DNA from: Benincasa hispida
Lineage: Eukaryota; Streptophyta; Magnoliopsida; Cucurbitales; Cucurbitaceae
DNA length: 64,000 nt
Assembly: GCF_009727055.1 (NCBI RefSeq)
Contig: NC_052357.1
Span: 6,214,881 to 6,278,880 of the forward strand
Direction: 5' to 3'
Below, piece by piece: positions 33,828 through 47,900 of the stretch (position 1 is the first letter of the stretch; each line of letters begins with the position of its first letter). The notes below the pieces were generated by a model. The model had not been told where the DNA came from. It was given only the letters and a program-made list of their open reading frames with translations, and made no database searches. The position numbers and the translations under genes are program-made.

Positions 33828-35387
33828 TTGAAAATCATCAAATACGGACAAGATACACAAAAAAAGGCCTAAATATTGAACGAAAGAAAATATACAACCC
33901 AGATTTCTCATGTATTTTAGATACACTCTAAAACCCTAACCAAATGTTAATTTAAGATGAAACCATATACTAAACGAAGGAAAGAGTGGAATACCTCTAT
34001 AATAACGATGCTTAAAGATGCAAATAACCGTGGAGACAAGGAAAATTTCAAAGCATATGCAACTAGATCTTACACGAAGTAAGGAGCTGGAATGATTTCC
34101 GTTTATATGAAGGGTTTTTTCAAGTAGGGGAATTTTTGTTCTTTCAACTGGCTGGATAATTTGAATTCTTAACATTTCAAATTCAACTTCGAGACCGATC
34201 TCATCCAAAAATCTTACTATTTTTGTAATATGAAAACTCGAAATGACTATTATAGAAATTTCCTCGTTTTGCTCAAACTTCTAAATTTTGTCTAAAGCAC
34301 GTTTTGCGTATTTGACTTGTGGCGAGAACAATGGCTCCATTTTAAGAGACTCGATCGGATTCTGAGCTACACACACCGCGGACAGTAATCCCATTCCCAT
34401 CGAATTCCTGTCCTTTCACGAACCCTACCTTTGCTTCTTTCCACCATCTTTCTTTTCAGATTCTTCCATCGTCATCACAATTCCGCGGATCTTTGAAAAG
34501 AGAACCCCCCCCCCCCCCCCCCCTCCCCCAAATGATACTAGCATGGTAATATCGCTATAATTTTTGTGTTCTTTCTGATTATTTGATCTTTTTTGGTTTT
34601 TTTTAGGGAATTGGATGATTGTGGGTTTTCAATTCCCGACGATCTATCGAAGATCGATTAATCAGTTTACCGGTCAGATAGAATTCCTATTGTATTCCGT
34701 AGGAAATGCGTGACTCCTTTGTTTTGGACTGCGTTATTGAATGATTGTTGGGATTTGATTTCTTTTCCAATTGTACTTAGAAAAGAAATGGTTAAGTTCT
34801 TCGGGATCGGGTATGTTTGATGTGAAACGTCTATTTGTAACCAAATTAGAGTGATAACGACTAGATCCACATCGAAGTTTTCTTGTATTGGTTTATTGTT
34901 ATCTCTGTACGTTAATGGGGTTGCATTGTGGATTCGAAGAGTTACAGTACCGGTATAGTAATTGGGTGTGTGAATTATACCAAAGAAAATGGGCAATGGT
35001 TGGAAATTGGAATAACTTCCTTTTCGAATATTCTAGCAAAGGTACTTTATAAAGTTTACAAGGAGTTATATTCAACTTGTGGCCAATTTGGGATCAATTA
35101 ACGATGTTTAGAATTTGAAAATAAGATAATAAGAAGATGAATTTGTAAATAAATGCCTTTGGACCTTGCATGAAAACAAATTGTCTCAAGAAAACTACCC
35201 AATTGATAACTTTTGTTGCCAGTTATTTCCCCCCTTTGATCTACACCATGTATGCTTCACCCTTGGCTGAGTTATCGACATGGAAACACTCCAATCATAC
35301 TCAGCTTGATTATTCTCTTCTGTAAGTTATTGTGGCTGACATATTGCAATGATTTTATCCTTAGTTGGGGGACATATCAAACTAAAG
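33828..35387. other. Upstream region and probable 5' UTR with intron of SEC22
   Basis: No separate gene. A pyrimidine-rich tract around 34380-34500 (…tcctttcacgaaccctacc…, ttctttccaccatctttc) resembles a plant 5' UTR. A donor such as catg|gtaata (34543) and an acceptor tttatccttag (about 35352-35362) just upstream of the ATG would fit a 5' UTR intron. A run of 19 C plus C5 lies at 34505-34529. Exact transcript ends cannot be set from sequence alone. Confidence 0.4.
34505..34529. repeat. Poly-C tract
   Basis: C19, T, C5 in the probable SEC22 5' UTR/promoter region. Runs this long are uncommon in plant DNA and prone to length errors. Confidence 0.9.
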
Positions 35388-38300
35388 ATGGTGAAGCTTA
35401 CAATGATTGCCCGTGTTACTGATGGTCTTCCTCTAGCAGAGGGACTGGATGATGGTCGTGATATGCAAGATGCAGAATTCTACAAGCAGCAAGTGAAGGC
35501 TCTGTTTAAGAACTTATCAAGAGGTCAAAATGAGGCTTCAAGAATGTCTATCGAGACAGGCCCATATGTTTTCCAGTATCCATACATGATTGGCCTTTCA
35601 CATTTAACTTATAGTACTCGTTGGCAGGCTAGTTTTTTGTATATTGAATTTTTGTATCTGCATGTCCTTGATGTCATGGTGTATATTTTACGAAAATAAA
35701 GTAGTAAGTAGCTTTCTGTTTGCTCCTTAGTCATTACACCCATTCTGATTGTTGTGGGTTGCGGGAGGCTAAAATGGAAATATGGAAATATGGTTATCCC
35801 CATTTCTGTTTGTGTCTTGTTGTGGAAAGGAAATCGTGACCTTGGGGCTTGGGCTAACTAATTTTATCCTGACAATTTGATGGTAGCTTGTGAAAAAGTT
35901 TTGGGTTTTATAGACAAAGGAGGTTGATGTTGAATATGAAAACTTATTGGATTTTACCATTTCTTGACTTCAATGTGTAGAGGAATCAACATATAAATGT
36001 GTCTTATCAAGTCTTTGAGATTATGGTTTATTGCGTTAAACTGTCTAGAAGATTGTTAGATCAAATTATGCTCTTGACAGACAGCATTTTACCTTGACCT
36101 GAGTTTTTAGCTATATAATTGAAGGAAGGGTCTGTTATTTGACTATGTGTGATCGTGCTTATCCAAAGAAACTTGCCTTTCAATACCTTGAAGACCTGAA
36201 GAATGAATTTGAACGTGTCAATGGGGCTCAAATCGAAACTGCTGCCCGGCCTTATGCATTCATTAAATTTGGTATGCTTTACTTGGCGGCTTTATATAAA
36301 TGATTCATTATACTTTGAACCTCTTAGCTTTATTTTACTTTCCTCTTGCTTTATTGAAATTCTTGTTTCCCACCTCCACCTCCACCTACTTTTATGTTCA
36401 ACAGATACATACATACAGAAGACCAAGAAATTGTACCAGGATACACGCACTCAACGTAATATTGCAAAGTTGAATGATGAACTTTACGAAGTCCACCAGA
36501 TAATGACTCGCAATGTTCAGGAAGTTCTTGGTGTTGGCGAAAAGTTAGACCGTAAGATATTTTCTTTTATCTTTTAATTTTATTCAAGTGTGGCTATGTA
36601 ATATCCTATATTAAATCAGTGTGATAAAGCATTATGGATCCCTTTGTTTTCTGTTGATGTGAGTAGTTCAACTATCATTACAAGCTAAATCATATTGTTC
36701 CTAGTTCCTAGGTGTGTGAGGATCTTTGTTATTTGAAATGTTAGCATGGATTATATTAATTTATGTTGGGAGAGATAAATATCATTGTGGCTTTCTTGAA
36801 GGGGTTTGCAGTATCATGATTCAGCAGTGTCAAAGAAGATAACTTTTTTATTTTAAACTATTAAAATTTTGCAGAGGTCAGTCAAATGTCAAGTAGGTTG
36901 ACATCAGAATCCCGCATATATGCCGACAAGGCGAGAGATTTGAACCGGCAGGTTAGTGTCATTTTATTGCTTGATGTGTGCTTTCAGTTCTGTCGAAGTT
37001 AGAATGTTTGCCTCAAGCATGTGGACTTTGAATGAAAATAATCTTTTGCCAATGGTTTAATGTCAAGTAAACCTTTTGCATGTTTTTAATACTGCTCATG
37101 AAGATTGATACTGGTTTGCTAATTGTTTAGAAAATAAGAAACAAAGAATACCATTGAACCAAAAAGGGAATACAGCTTAAAAGCCAGAGGGAAAACTAAT
37201 CCCTTGCCTAGGAGGCTAGAAAAAAATCCCCTCCAGTCTAAACTGATCAAAAAGCTTCTGTAGTTATGAAAATACTTACGTGAAGCACTTCAAGTGGAAG
37301 CTGTCTGCTGTACATTTTGCCAAAAACCATGAAGACTGTAACGAACATCATTAAGAATCCCATTGTTTCTCTCTAACCAAATGAACCAGAAACTGGGTAT
37401 GCCTTTTTCACAATCTTCTAGCTTTGCCTTTAAGCCACCTTCTCGAAAGCAACTCTGTGAGCCAGTCTGCAACATCATCTTGGTTCTTGGAGACAGGGTT
37501 TCATATTTGAATTCTATTTTGATTGTTAGGCATCTCAGATCAAATGTGAAACTCAACTTTTTTTATGGCAAACTTACCCTCCTAATTGAGCTTTGACAAT
37601 GAGATGGACAGGTTGGTGGCCTGGCCTTGGAGTTGAACTTGAAATTATCTGCTTTGCTAGAAAAGAGACCAGTTTTTTCAGGATTCCATGTCTATCACTT
37701 CCAACACCTAACCTGTTAGGTACTTAAGCACCTTGGAGAACCACACCCCAAAGGTCAGCTATTGAGATGAGAGAACCAAATCACTTAAGTACCACACTGG
37801 TCATCCCATTCTAACTGGTGTGGGTCAAAGGTAGCCCATACTACCTTGGTTTCTAACAAAAGCTTGGTGGATGGGATCATATGAAGTTTATTCCATGCTC
37901 CCTCCTGTGTTAGTCTTCCGGGGAAGGATCCTCTCAACCCCTTGCCCTTAGTCTGTGCTCTCTTTTTTTTGGGAATATATTTGTTTGTTTCCTATAAAAA
38001 AGAAAAAAAGTTTATCCCATTCAAATATGCGTATATGAAACAAAGAACTCATATTCTTTTTCTCTGGGGGCCTTATAAATTGAAATAAATGAGTATACTT
38101 ACTGAAAATGCACTTGGAAGACATTTAAATTGAAATAAATTAATAAATATCAATGATTTATCCTGTTGTGAGATCCAGAATACAGAACGGCATTTTAATC
38201 AGAAATTTAAATGTGCCTGAAGTTGTGATTAGTTGTGCAATGTGGTTTGAAGAAAATGTAAGCACAAGACATTGTAGGTCATCACTTTTAGTCTTATCTT

Positions 38301-38571
38301 TGCTGATTTTCCAAATTTCACGAGTATTTGGACTGTAATGCAAAATTTTGCATGATTTGTTGTTAACTGATCTCATAAACATTGTCAACATCTCTTAGGA
38401 TGCTTTCTATAAGTTGTTTCTGGAAAGCTTGTCGAAGACCAGACCTAATACTTTTTCTTTTTTCTTTCTTAAAAATTTTGAACCCAGGCTTTAATTCGGA
38501 AGTGGGCCCCTGTTGCTATCGTGTTTGGAGTTGTATTCCTTCTATTCTGGTTCAAATCAAAGATCTGGTGA
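35388..38571 (+). CDS. SEC22: Vesicle-trafficking R-SNARE SEC22
   Basis: Five coding exons with GT-AG introns: 35388-35575, 36111-36271, 36405-36551, 36875-36951 and 38488-38571. Together they give 218 residues, the same length as Arabidopsis SEC22. The N-terminal ~120 residues (MVKLTMIARVTDGLPLAEGL …) form the longin domain. Residues ~128-190 (TQRNIAKLNDELYEVHQIMT … MSSRLTSESRIYADKARDL) are the R-SNARE helix. Residues ~197-213 (WAPVAIVFGVVFLLFWF) are the C-terminal membrane anchor, followed by KSKIW. SEC22 acts in vesicle fusion between ER and Golgi with syntaxin-type partners. All catalytically neutral but structurally important motifs look intact and no frame defects are seen. Intron 4 is 1.5 kb and carries a LINE remnant. 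The start ATG follows a good intron acceptor. Confidence 0.95.
37140..37580 (-). pseudogene. LINE (non-LTR) remnant in SEC22 intron 4
   Basis: The minus-strand frame 37556-37290 includes GIPSFWFIWLERNNGILND and LHGFWQNVQQTAS. This is the conserved C-terminal segment of plant LINE reverse-transcriptase ORFs (usually W-x-IWLERNxRIFxD). Only this short 3' piece is left. It lies antisense to SEC22 and between valid splice sites. Confidence 0.65.
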
Positions 38572-40090
38572 TTTCAGTTGCTGTTCCAGTTAATCTTTTT
38601 AACTCATTTTCAGGCTTCTCTTTGCTTTTAGCTTTTTGGCTTAATGGGTTCAGATATCAGAGACTTGAAACTGGGGTTAGAGGTGACTTCTAGATTTTAC
38701 TTAATGGCTAAGATTTCAGAAAAATAGTGTTTTTGGTGGTTACCTTCAAGTGGGGGCGGTGCTGCTTGTACAAGTGTAAGAGCGATATTAAACCTAGTAT
38801 TCCAGATTTAGACAAAACATGTTTATTCACATTTTGGTTACCTTTTTCCTCCCAATATACATTTTTTGTTCGTTACACATTAAAAAAATACAATTATATT
38901 TATTGTATTAGTCTATCTTCCTGTGGCATAATTCATGTTGACTACTTCAAGAGATTTATATCTTTCAGTTTTTCACAGTCAAATTGAAATTAAAAGTGGA
39001 GGGGCCGAGTGACCGAAGTAGTATTTAAACTAAAATTTTAAGTGAAATTTGACTGTTGCGAATGAGGAAGAATAAGTGTATGATGTCCGGATTTCTTCTC
39101 TTCATTTGTAAATATTTACACTATTTTTTATTATTTATTTCTAGTTTAATGTGAGTATAAGGATTTGAACTTTTTGACATTTTAGATGTTATATGTTTTA
39201 ACTCGTTCAGTTACGTTCAAACTCATGTTTATACAATATGATCAAGAGGAAGGGAATTTGTGAGAATTTATGCCGGACAGGCAAAAACTTGGTAAAATGA
39301 ATTGTGATATGATCATGAGGAAGGAAACTTGGTAAAAGAAAATCGACAATCTTCTAAACTAGTGGGATAATCTGAACACGATAAAAATGAAGTAATATGC
39401 TCATTATTTATAGCAACCATATTATTCAAGTTTACTGTAGTAAAAAATTGTTTTGGGGCAGCAACTCGAGTATTTTGGGAAAATTTTAATAAAAGCAGCC
39501 ATCTTCGAATTAATTGCAATATTTTTAAAAATCACTTAAAAATCATAATAGATGTTACTATCAGGTAAAAAATAAATAAATAAATAAAGATATAGTCCAT
39601 CTTTAAAGTTTTGTAGACATATTACAAATCGACCGATCAACTTCAAATTTTTTAGAAATTACAAAGTGTGTCCTTTGGTCTCCTCATTTCTCTCCTGATT
39701 TCATCTCTAACGGTTTTATCTCCCTCTCTCCTACACCTAATTTGATCTCTTTCTCGGTCTTTCCCTCTCCTTCACTTAATTTTATCTCCTTCTCTCTCCC
39801 TCTCCTTCATGAAAGCATCTTCATTTTTCTTAAAAAGTAATTATTATCATTATTTTTTTAAAAAAAATAGACAAGTTTGAGTCTCGAATCCAACATTAAA
39901 TATAAAAACCAAATGAAAACGAACTTGAAAGTTCTTTTAGTTATCAAATTTGCACATCTTTTACAAATGCTTTCTAAAATTGAGAAACGAGAAACAAAAT
40001 AATATTTATCAAATAAGTTTATTTCTCAAAAAATAAGAAACGAAAACATTATCAGATGGGTCCATAATTTTTATTTTATTTTTCTTTTTG
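38572..40090. other. Intergenic, no gene seen
   Basis: The first ~200 bp are likely SEC22 3' UTR. The rest is AT-rich, with a CT-rich tract at 39660-39815 and (AAAT)n near 39570-39590. Short ORFs have no recognisable content. Confidence 0.5.
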
Positions 40091-40099
40091 TAGGACTTA

Positions 40100-41588
40100 A
40101 AAAGTATGAAATCTATTAGTAATAAACTATTATCATTGATAGCCTATAATATTAGTAATAGGCTTCTATCATTGATAGATTACTTCAATCAGTGATAGAA
40201 GTCTATTACTTATAGACTTATATCAACTAATATATAATAATTTATTAGTAAATACTTAAGATCAAACTAAAAGTCTAAAACTTATAAAGACTATTAGTAG
40301 CTACGAGTGATAGACTTTCATTATTATGAGAAAATAATATAAATATATTGGTGATAGCCACCAATATACTAAAGCCCTATTTAAAACGCGAGAAACATGA
40401 ATTTGACAATTCTAATGTTTAAAGTTGATGATATTAATTATATAACTTAGGTAGATATCGATGATATCTGCATATTAGTGATTTGACTTAGGTAGATATC
40501 ATTGACATCAATGATATTAATGATATGATTTAGGTACATATTAGTGATATTCGTGTATAAGTAATATCAATTGTCAATGATATTAGTGATATAAAAATGA
40601 TTTAGGTAGATATCAATGACATCAATGATATCAATGATATCCGTGTATCGGTAATACCAATTATCCACATATTAGTGATTTGACTTAGTTAGATATCAGT
40701 GACATCAATGATATGAAAAGGTTCCACTTGCAGTTCATTAATCATCGGTAGAAACAGAGCACTAAACGAATAGTAAACATGGCGGAACGACGGCCCGACC
40801 ACAGCAATCATAGTAAACCTGGCGGAACGACTGCCCGACCGCAACAATCATAGTGAAATATTTGGGTTTAAACTCTGGGCAGTCAGGGTCCAAACTTCTC
40901 TGAAGCCAGATTACACCAGTTTCTCCTATGACTGACTTGATGGTTTAAAATGAACGCTGGCAGACAAAAACTTAGGTTCAAGTCGTTTTCCGAAGAAAAG
41001 ATTATCTTCGGAAGGAAAAAAAATCCTAATGAATTCCAATGGACAAAATCAAACGAAGAAGAAGGGTTGGGTTTTGGCTGTTTGTTGTTTTTACGGAAGT
41101 GCCCTTGAGAGATCGAAAAGAAAAGGAATCGTACGAATGTTTGGGGAAGACAAGGAAAGGGATAAAAAAGTTGTCAGTGACTATCATTGATAAAAACTAC
41201 CATTGATAACATGTTATTGATGGTAGAAACTAACACGGATAACACGTTATCAGTGATAGAAGCTACCTCTGATAGCAAATTATTAGTGATAAAAGTTGCC
41301 ACTAATAGCACGCTATTGATGATAGAGAGTTATCACTGATAGCATGATATCAGTGAGATCATTGATAGCATCTTATTAGTGAAAGAAGTTATCACTGATA
41401 ACCATGACATGAGTGATATTAGTGATATCAGTGATAGAACTTGGATGATATCTTGAGTTTCTTTCAAAGTTGATAATCAATTATAGAAGTCTGTCATTGA
41501 TAGCGTTAAGTGTTAATATTTCAAGGTTGATTTTAATTGATGAAAGTCTATTAATGATAATGATTGATAGCTGCTATTAGTCATAGCC
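40100..41588. repeat. Degenerate TGATAG-rich repeat field, left half
   Basis: Dense, irregular copies of atca(g/c)tgatag, tagaag(t/c)tatc and gatatcaatgatatc, many self-complementary. It is interrupted by a tandem pair of 40-bp units at 40771-40850 and by about 250 bp of ordinary sequence. The same repeat resumes at 49023 beyond the Mutator element, whose target duplication (atgatagaa) is itself a repeat unit. Confidence 0.75.
40771..40850. repeat. Tandem pair of 40-bp units
   Basis: 40771-40810 and 40811-40850 differ at a few positions (core ggcggaacgac(g/t)gcccgacc). GC-rich within AT-rich surroundings. Confidence 0.9.
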
Positions 41589-41597
41589 ATGATAGAA
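41589..41597. repeat. 9-bp target duplication of the Mutator element, left copy
   Basis: atgatagaa, repeated exactly at 49014-49022. Nine bases is the diagnostic duplication length for Mutator superfamily elements. Confidence 0.9.
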
Positions 41598-41721
41598 GGA
41601 AAATTTGTACGGATGACTCATTTTTTGGGCCAAAAATGTCAAGTGACTCATTTTTAAAAAATAATGTCAATTGACCCTCTACTGACATCATCGTCATACC
41701 AGATTATATAAATTGCCCTCA
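41598..41721 (+). repeat. Left terminal inverted repeat of the MULE
   Basis: It starts ggaaaatttgtacggat and pairs with 48891-49013. Long blocks are identical, such as aataatgtcaattgaccctc. Confidence 0.92.
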
Positions 41722-42223
41722 CAAGTGCCTCACGTTATAAGTCTCGCTCTCATCTGGTCAAACGCTCCCGCTCTCACTTTAAATTCCCTAGTTTGATGTG
41801 ATTACTCGTCAGTATACGAATGATTTGACAATTTTCACGATTGAAGCCTCAAATCAATAATACCTAAACACAATACAATGGTGATTTCTTTAAACTCTAA
41901 ACTCCATTTCAACGGTGATTATTTCCTTAGTTTTCGATGATATTTTGTTGAACGGAGTTTTTTCGAATGGGGATTTCCAAGACGAGGCTTTTTTCAGAAC
42001 GAAATAGGTTTTCCAGAACGGTGTTTCATTATTTAGATGCATGTTTCATTATTTTTGCTGTGTTATTTCTGGAAATGTAGGAATTGAGCATTACGAAATT
42101 TTGTATTGGGAGAGAGAGAGTGAGAGGGAGCAAGAGTAAGAGAGAGCGAGATTAAAAGAGAGGGCGAGAGTACACTTCAATTGCTTGTACAACTTAATGA
42201 CAAATGTTCTCTTACTTTGTAGG

Positions 42224-44517
42224 ATGACAGAAAAGTGTCTACTTATTCAATATGGAGGTGATTGGGATGAGAATGAAAGTTCGTATATTGGGGGCGAGAT
42301 GACAGAAATCATCGTGCATGCTACATTGAAGTATGAAGAACTTAAATCTCATATTTATAGGGTTACAAATGTCAATTCTTCAGAGTTTGATCTTATAATG
42401 AGAGTTAAATATAAGCTTGAATACAAAGCCCTTTCACAATATATAAGAAATGATAATGATGTTCGATTCCTTCTTTTCCAGAAAGAGCTTAGTAGACTTC
42501 AGTTATCTGTAACGCTAAAATCGAATCAAGACAAAAATATTAGAATGGGGTTTGGAAATGTGAGTTATGATGATACGACTGTGGACAGATAATACGAGGA
42601 ATCATATGAGTTTTGTCAGGAAGAGGATAGATTGTAGTCATTTAGAGCAACGTTGTGGTCTTTCAATGGATGGTAATGAGCAAACAACAGGATTGAATGA
42701 AATAGATCATGATCATAGAAATGTGTGTTGTTTTACAACAGCTTCAATGGTTCCACCATCTATATCTTCAACTCATAGGGGATAGTTGATTATACATGGT
42801 ACCTCTTCATCTTGGACAGATGTTGAAGTTGGTCAACTATTTTTTAGTAAAAAAGACTTGAAAATGTGATTATCTATTTTATCCATCAACAAAAATTTTG
42901 AATTTAGGGTCAGGAAGTCAACCAAATCTTTGTTCGCTGTCAAATATATTGGGGAGACTTGTAAATGGAGCCTTTGTGTAGTGAAAATGAAAAAGGTGTG
43001 ATATATTCAAGATCACAGAGTATTCACGTTCGCACACATGTTCCATCGAAATTCTAAATCACGCCCATAGACAAGCAACTGCTTCGATTGTTGGTCAATT
43101 GACTAAAGATAAATTTACATGCATAAGACGTAGTTATAAACCTCGTCATATCATTGAGGATATGAGGAGAGATTATGACATGAATATAAGTTATGATAAA
43201 GCGTAGCTTGCAAGGGAAGCCACATATGATCTCACTAGTGGTACTTCATAATATTCATATGTCATACTACATGCTTATGGGGAAGCATTAAAAATAGAGA
43301 ATCGGGGTACAGTGTTTGAGATCGTACTTGAAGATAATGTGCACTTCAAGTATATCTTTATGATATTAGGACCTTGTATTAGAGGTTTTACAAGCTGTTG
43401 GCCTGTGATAATTGTTGATGGGTCACACTTGAAAGGAAATTACAAAAGGACCATGTTAGTTGTAGTTTCTATGGATGGGAACAATCAATTATACCCACTA
43501 GCATATGCAATAGTGGACAATGAAACCGATCGATCATGGAAATGGTTTATGTCGAATTTGAAATGCATCAGAACCTGATGATCTAGTATTTGTATCCGAT
43601 CGGATGGTACCTATCAGCAATGCTATTCGTGCATTTTTTCCCACCACATTTCATGAATTGTGCACGTGGCACATAGAATAGAATCTTATTACAAACTTTA
43701 AGGACAGTACAGTTGTTGGGATGTTTAAAGATGTAGCAAGGGCATTTCGCATGACAGAGTTCTAGACAAAATGGGACGAACTTTGTAGTTTTCGAGATGG
43801 TGCTGTCACGAAATATCTAGAAGACATCGGTCTTCAAAGGTGGGTACGGGTTTACCAAATAGAACGAAGATATGACAACATGACGTCCAACAGTACAAAG
43901 TGTTTCAATTCGTTAACTAAAGAATATTGGTTATTGGCCATAGTATGCTTGATTGATCATGTTAGAGGAATGCTTCAATCGTGGTTCTACAAACGGAGGA
44001 ATTACTGGGCATCTCAAACGATATTGCACTCTGAGTACTGTGAAACCCGATTGGCAAGTGAAGGCGATAAAGGCAGACGATATCAGTTTGAGTCTATTAA
44101 TTGTTATCAGGTCCACGTTCGAGACAATCGATTGGACGGTATTGTGAATCTTCACATGAAGGAATGAACATATAAGGAATTTGATTCACTTGGTATCCCA
44201 TGTTCGCATACAATTGTGGCCGTCAGAGAACGAAACATACTCATCTAGAGTTTTTGCAGTTGATTTTATGCAGTAGACTCTCCAATGACTGCGTATGCAG
44301 AGCCTATAAATCCACTCAGGCACATATCTGAATGGAAGAGACCTTCTGGATATGTAGAAAAGACTATCATTCTTCCAAATTTTGTGGTACAAGTTGAGCA
44401 ACAGAGAGTGAGAAGAATACCATCCAGAGGAGAATTTTGCAAATAAATAAAATGTGGTAGGTGTGGGAATTATGGGCATAACCGAAAAAACTGTAGCGAA
44501 CCGCTCATAATTGAGTG
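42224..44517 (+). pseudogene. MuDR-type transposase of the MULE
   Basis: The first ATG after a likely splice acceptor (cttactttgtag) is at 42224. An N-terminal ~110-residue ubiquitin-fold/PB1-like region (MTEKCLLIQYGGDWDENESS) is followed by a broken Mut DNA-binding region (about 42850-43200). The MULE transposase core comes next: VIIVDGSHLKGNYKRTMLVV and LYPLAYAIVDNETDRSWKWF. A SWIM-type finger (YKEFDSLGIPCSH, with the expected first Cys pair damaged by a stop) and a CCHC knuckle, CGRCGNYGHNRKNC, end it. Stops or shifts occur near 42590, 42867, 43206, 43578, 43680, 43763, 44165 and 44250. It is inactive as read. Confidence 0.85.
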
Positions 44518-44969
44518 ACATACTGAAAATGGTAGAACTAACTCAAAAGTTGATCAAGGTTGATTGCCGAAATGTAGACCCAATTGGCACTTTAATTATC
44601 TCAATGTACTCACTCTGTATGTTTCGATCTCTCAGAATGTCACTCATACTCTTGTAATGTATACTCTTACAATGTCACACGTGCTTATGCATAGACTGTT
44701 TTATAATATAGACTCTTAGAATGTAACTCATGCTTATGTACAAACTCTTATGAATACCATCAGAATGTGAATACCCTGAGAATGTAAGTCCCGCTCTCTT
44801 TCAAAATCTCGCTCTCTCCATAAGTGTTGCTCTCCCTGAAAGTCTCACTCTCTCAATCTCGCTCGCTTTAAAAGTCTCACACTTTAAATATATATAGTCA
44901 GAATAAGTAACAGATTCCAATGAAGTTTTATATACATAAAAAAATACATTAAAAAATCCATGTTTTATA

Positions 44970-47900
44970 CACAAAAAATACGAAGTATTCGCCCACAACT
45001 GACACGCTAACTGCATTCTATATTCATTCATTCTCTCTTGAGTGATTACGGAAGGATCAACACCAGTCACCAAATGTTTTAGTAATTTTACTCCAAAGAT
45101 GCCACAATCAAGCAACCCGTGTTATATGTTGTCGTTGATAGGTCAGGTGATTTTTCAACGAGATGTCGATAGGTTCAGTTTTGAACGTTCCACGCCACAG
45201 TAGTGAAGTAGGGATGGTACTGTGGCAGTCAATGGCTCTAGCCAAGTCCCCAGCTTCGTCATCGATATGTATGATGGAAGTGAATCAAACACGAATATAT
45301 GGCCTCTGTTAATGTCTATTGAAAGGACTATCCAGTGCTCATTGATGTTCATTGCCATATACACGAAATCCACATCTACACATTTGACATCGAATTTACC
45401 AGTGATGTAGTTCTTATACGTGTCTTCATCCTCCCATATTAAAGCAGTCTCCAGCCTCTGCTTATTCTTTATCCATTTAAATACCCCGCTACGAGCATTA
45501 AGGTGACTCTACAAAATAAAATGAAAAGTTAAGTAACAAAATATATCATAGTAACATGACTTTGCACAACAAAATATATCAAAGTTTATCGTTACTCTAA
45601 TTGGCAAGATGGTGATTTGGTGAACTTGTGCATGCACATGTCAGGTCGATTATAAAACTTTTATTTCATAAATTGAAATAAAGTATTTATGGTCTGCACA
45701 AAAAATTACTATGTCAGTCAAAGTACAAGATACTAATTGTAAAGAAGTTAAGACTAGAAAACTTACATCGTACTCAACCCACGAACTCGGTTCAATCAAT
45801 TCCTGGAAAAATTGCTTCGATAGTGGCTTAAAGGAATTCTCTCAAACCTCGTTATCTGTATTGTCATTGGTGATTCAGCCCATCATTTCTATAAAGATAG
45901 TAAGTGGAACATTATGTGCTACTCGACAATCACTTTGAATAGTGACGTTGGTACACTTGAGAGAGGATACTTAACCATTTGACTTTCAGACGGAAGATGT
46001 ACCATAGTTTCGTCATCTTTGTTATTTTCTTCTTTAGTTGAGCTGGAGGTGTATATTTATCAACACCTTTCCTCTTACGACTAATTCTTTGAGATTCTTA
46101 CATAAACAGATAACAAAAAATTACTCATAAAGAAATATAAAAAAAAATATATAAATTCAAATCACGAAATATAAACAAAGATTACCGATCAATAAATTAC
46201 TCACCAATGTAACTCCTTGCGTGGTCGTAAAAATATTAAAAGTGTCGACCTCTGGAATGTCAGACGTGTTGGCCTCTGGGATGTGGGATGTCAGTGGATG
46301 ATGTAGACACATCAGGCTGTGTATGTGGGATGTCAGCATCTATAGGTTGGACGTCAATGGGTGATGTTGTGGTATTGGGCTCTAGAGGGGGATAGGAGTA
46401 TGTGTAGTGGTGGTATTTGGAGGCTTTAGAGGGAGGGATGGGAATATGAAAGGCAGTCGCATCAGTGGTATCGGGATCAATAGGTGGGATGAGCGACATT
46501 GTGGCATCGTCACCTGTATGTGGGATGGGTGACCTTGTCGTTTCCTCAATCACCGTGAAACCCTTCAAGTAGCAAACATAAAATGATGAGTTCACGAACA
46601 CATAAAAACTAAATATAAAGCAACGATAGTAAATGCAAACCTTACACATAGACTGTAACAGTGATTAGATGATCGACAATTGTGCTTTCATGTCTACCAT
46701 GTCTTCCTCGATCTTGGATACACGACTATCTAAACTCGATATACGACCATCCAACCTTGATAGTGAGTTGTCAATGCTCTGCAGGTATGAAAAAGTAGAA
46801 TCGTTGGGATTGGCTCCCTCCATGCGCCTAGCATGCTCAGGATACTCCTCATCCATAGATCTCTATAGAAATCCACAAGATGGACATCAGGTGGGTTCAA
46901 CTCATCCTCATCGCATACGTCCCTCACCACCTCATGGAATATATCATCACTAGGTGTGTATGCCTCTCCCTTCATCCTTCCATATTCAGCATCCTCGTGC
47001 TCAGCATGCTCGTGTTCATCATTGTTACCTCCACGATGATCAACATTATCACTTTTAGAACTACCTCCACTACCCGGCCTACTGCCGCTTTCAACACTAT
47101 CATCTTGACACCTAGATTGAATATAGGTTATCTTTCCACTAAGGTATCTCGAAACTTCCTCTCAGCGTCGGTCATGACAAGACCCTCTTTAACCTTTGTC
47201 TGCATTAACATTCCACTAAAATGGTTATTGTCAATTTAACAACCAAATAAACATATTATGCATAGAGTACACTTATATTATTAGACTCGAATATGTCTCT
47301 CTCGAGTACTTTGAAATACACTGAGTGGAGCATGACCATCGTAATATACGAGGCAAAGTCACCTTGCTCCATCGTTCAATAATGTTCCCAGCTATCGATG
47401 CTGCTAGGATCTTGTACGTCCATAACTAAATAAAATTTAACATATATTAAGAACAATAATAATGTTAAATCAAACAACACGATTATTATGTTAAGCAAAT
47501 TTACCTGGAACGCTTGTAAAAATTCACACAAAGAGTATGTCATGACATAATTTTTATTTTCTTTCACCTTCATCTTGTATGAACTAATCTTATCATTCAA
47601 TTCAGTCTTTAGGACATCGACTGTCCTCTCCCAAATAATGGTACCCCAGTCTAGATTGTTGTAATACTCTACGTTTTGAACGTCCTTAAATCGTATAAGT
47701 TCTACTGCACTTTTCTGCTTGTTTTTTCCCATCATTGCAACCTCCGTGTAGTATACTAAGGTGATCTTCATAGCATCCTCTTCATCTTCGAACTCCAACT
47801 CCTTATATCTTTCTTCTAGTAGACTAATATGTAATGTGTCCTTCGGCACTCGATTACCAAAATACTTGATTGCAAGTTCATATGAGGACTCCCCATTCTG

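Noticed and set aside
46157..47239. Separate host genes in the middle of the MULE
   Set aside because: The fragments fall between the DUF1985 and ULP1 parts of one minus-strand transposon gene (coiled coil and Thr/Pro-rich linker), or are their antisense shadows.
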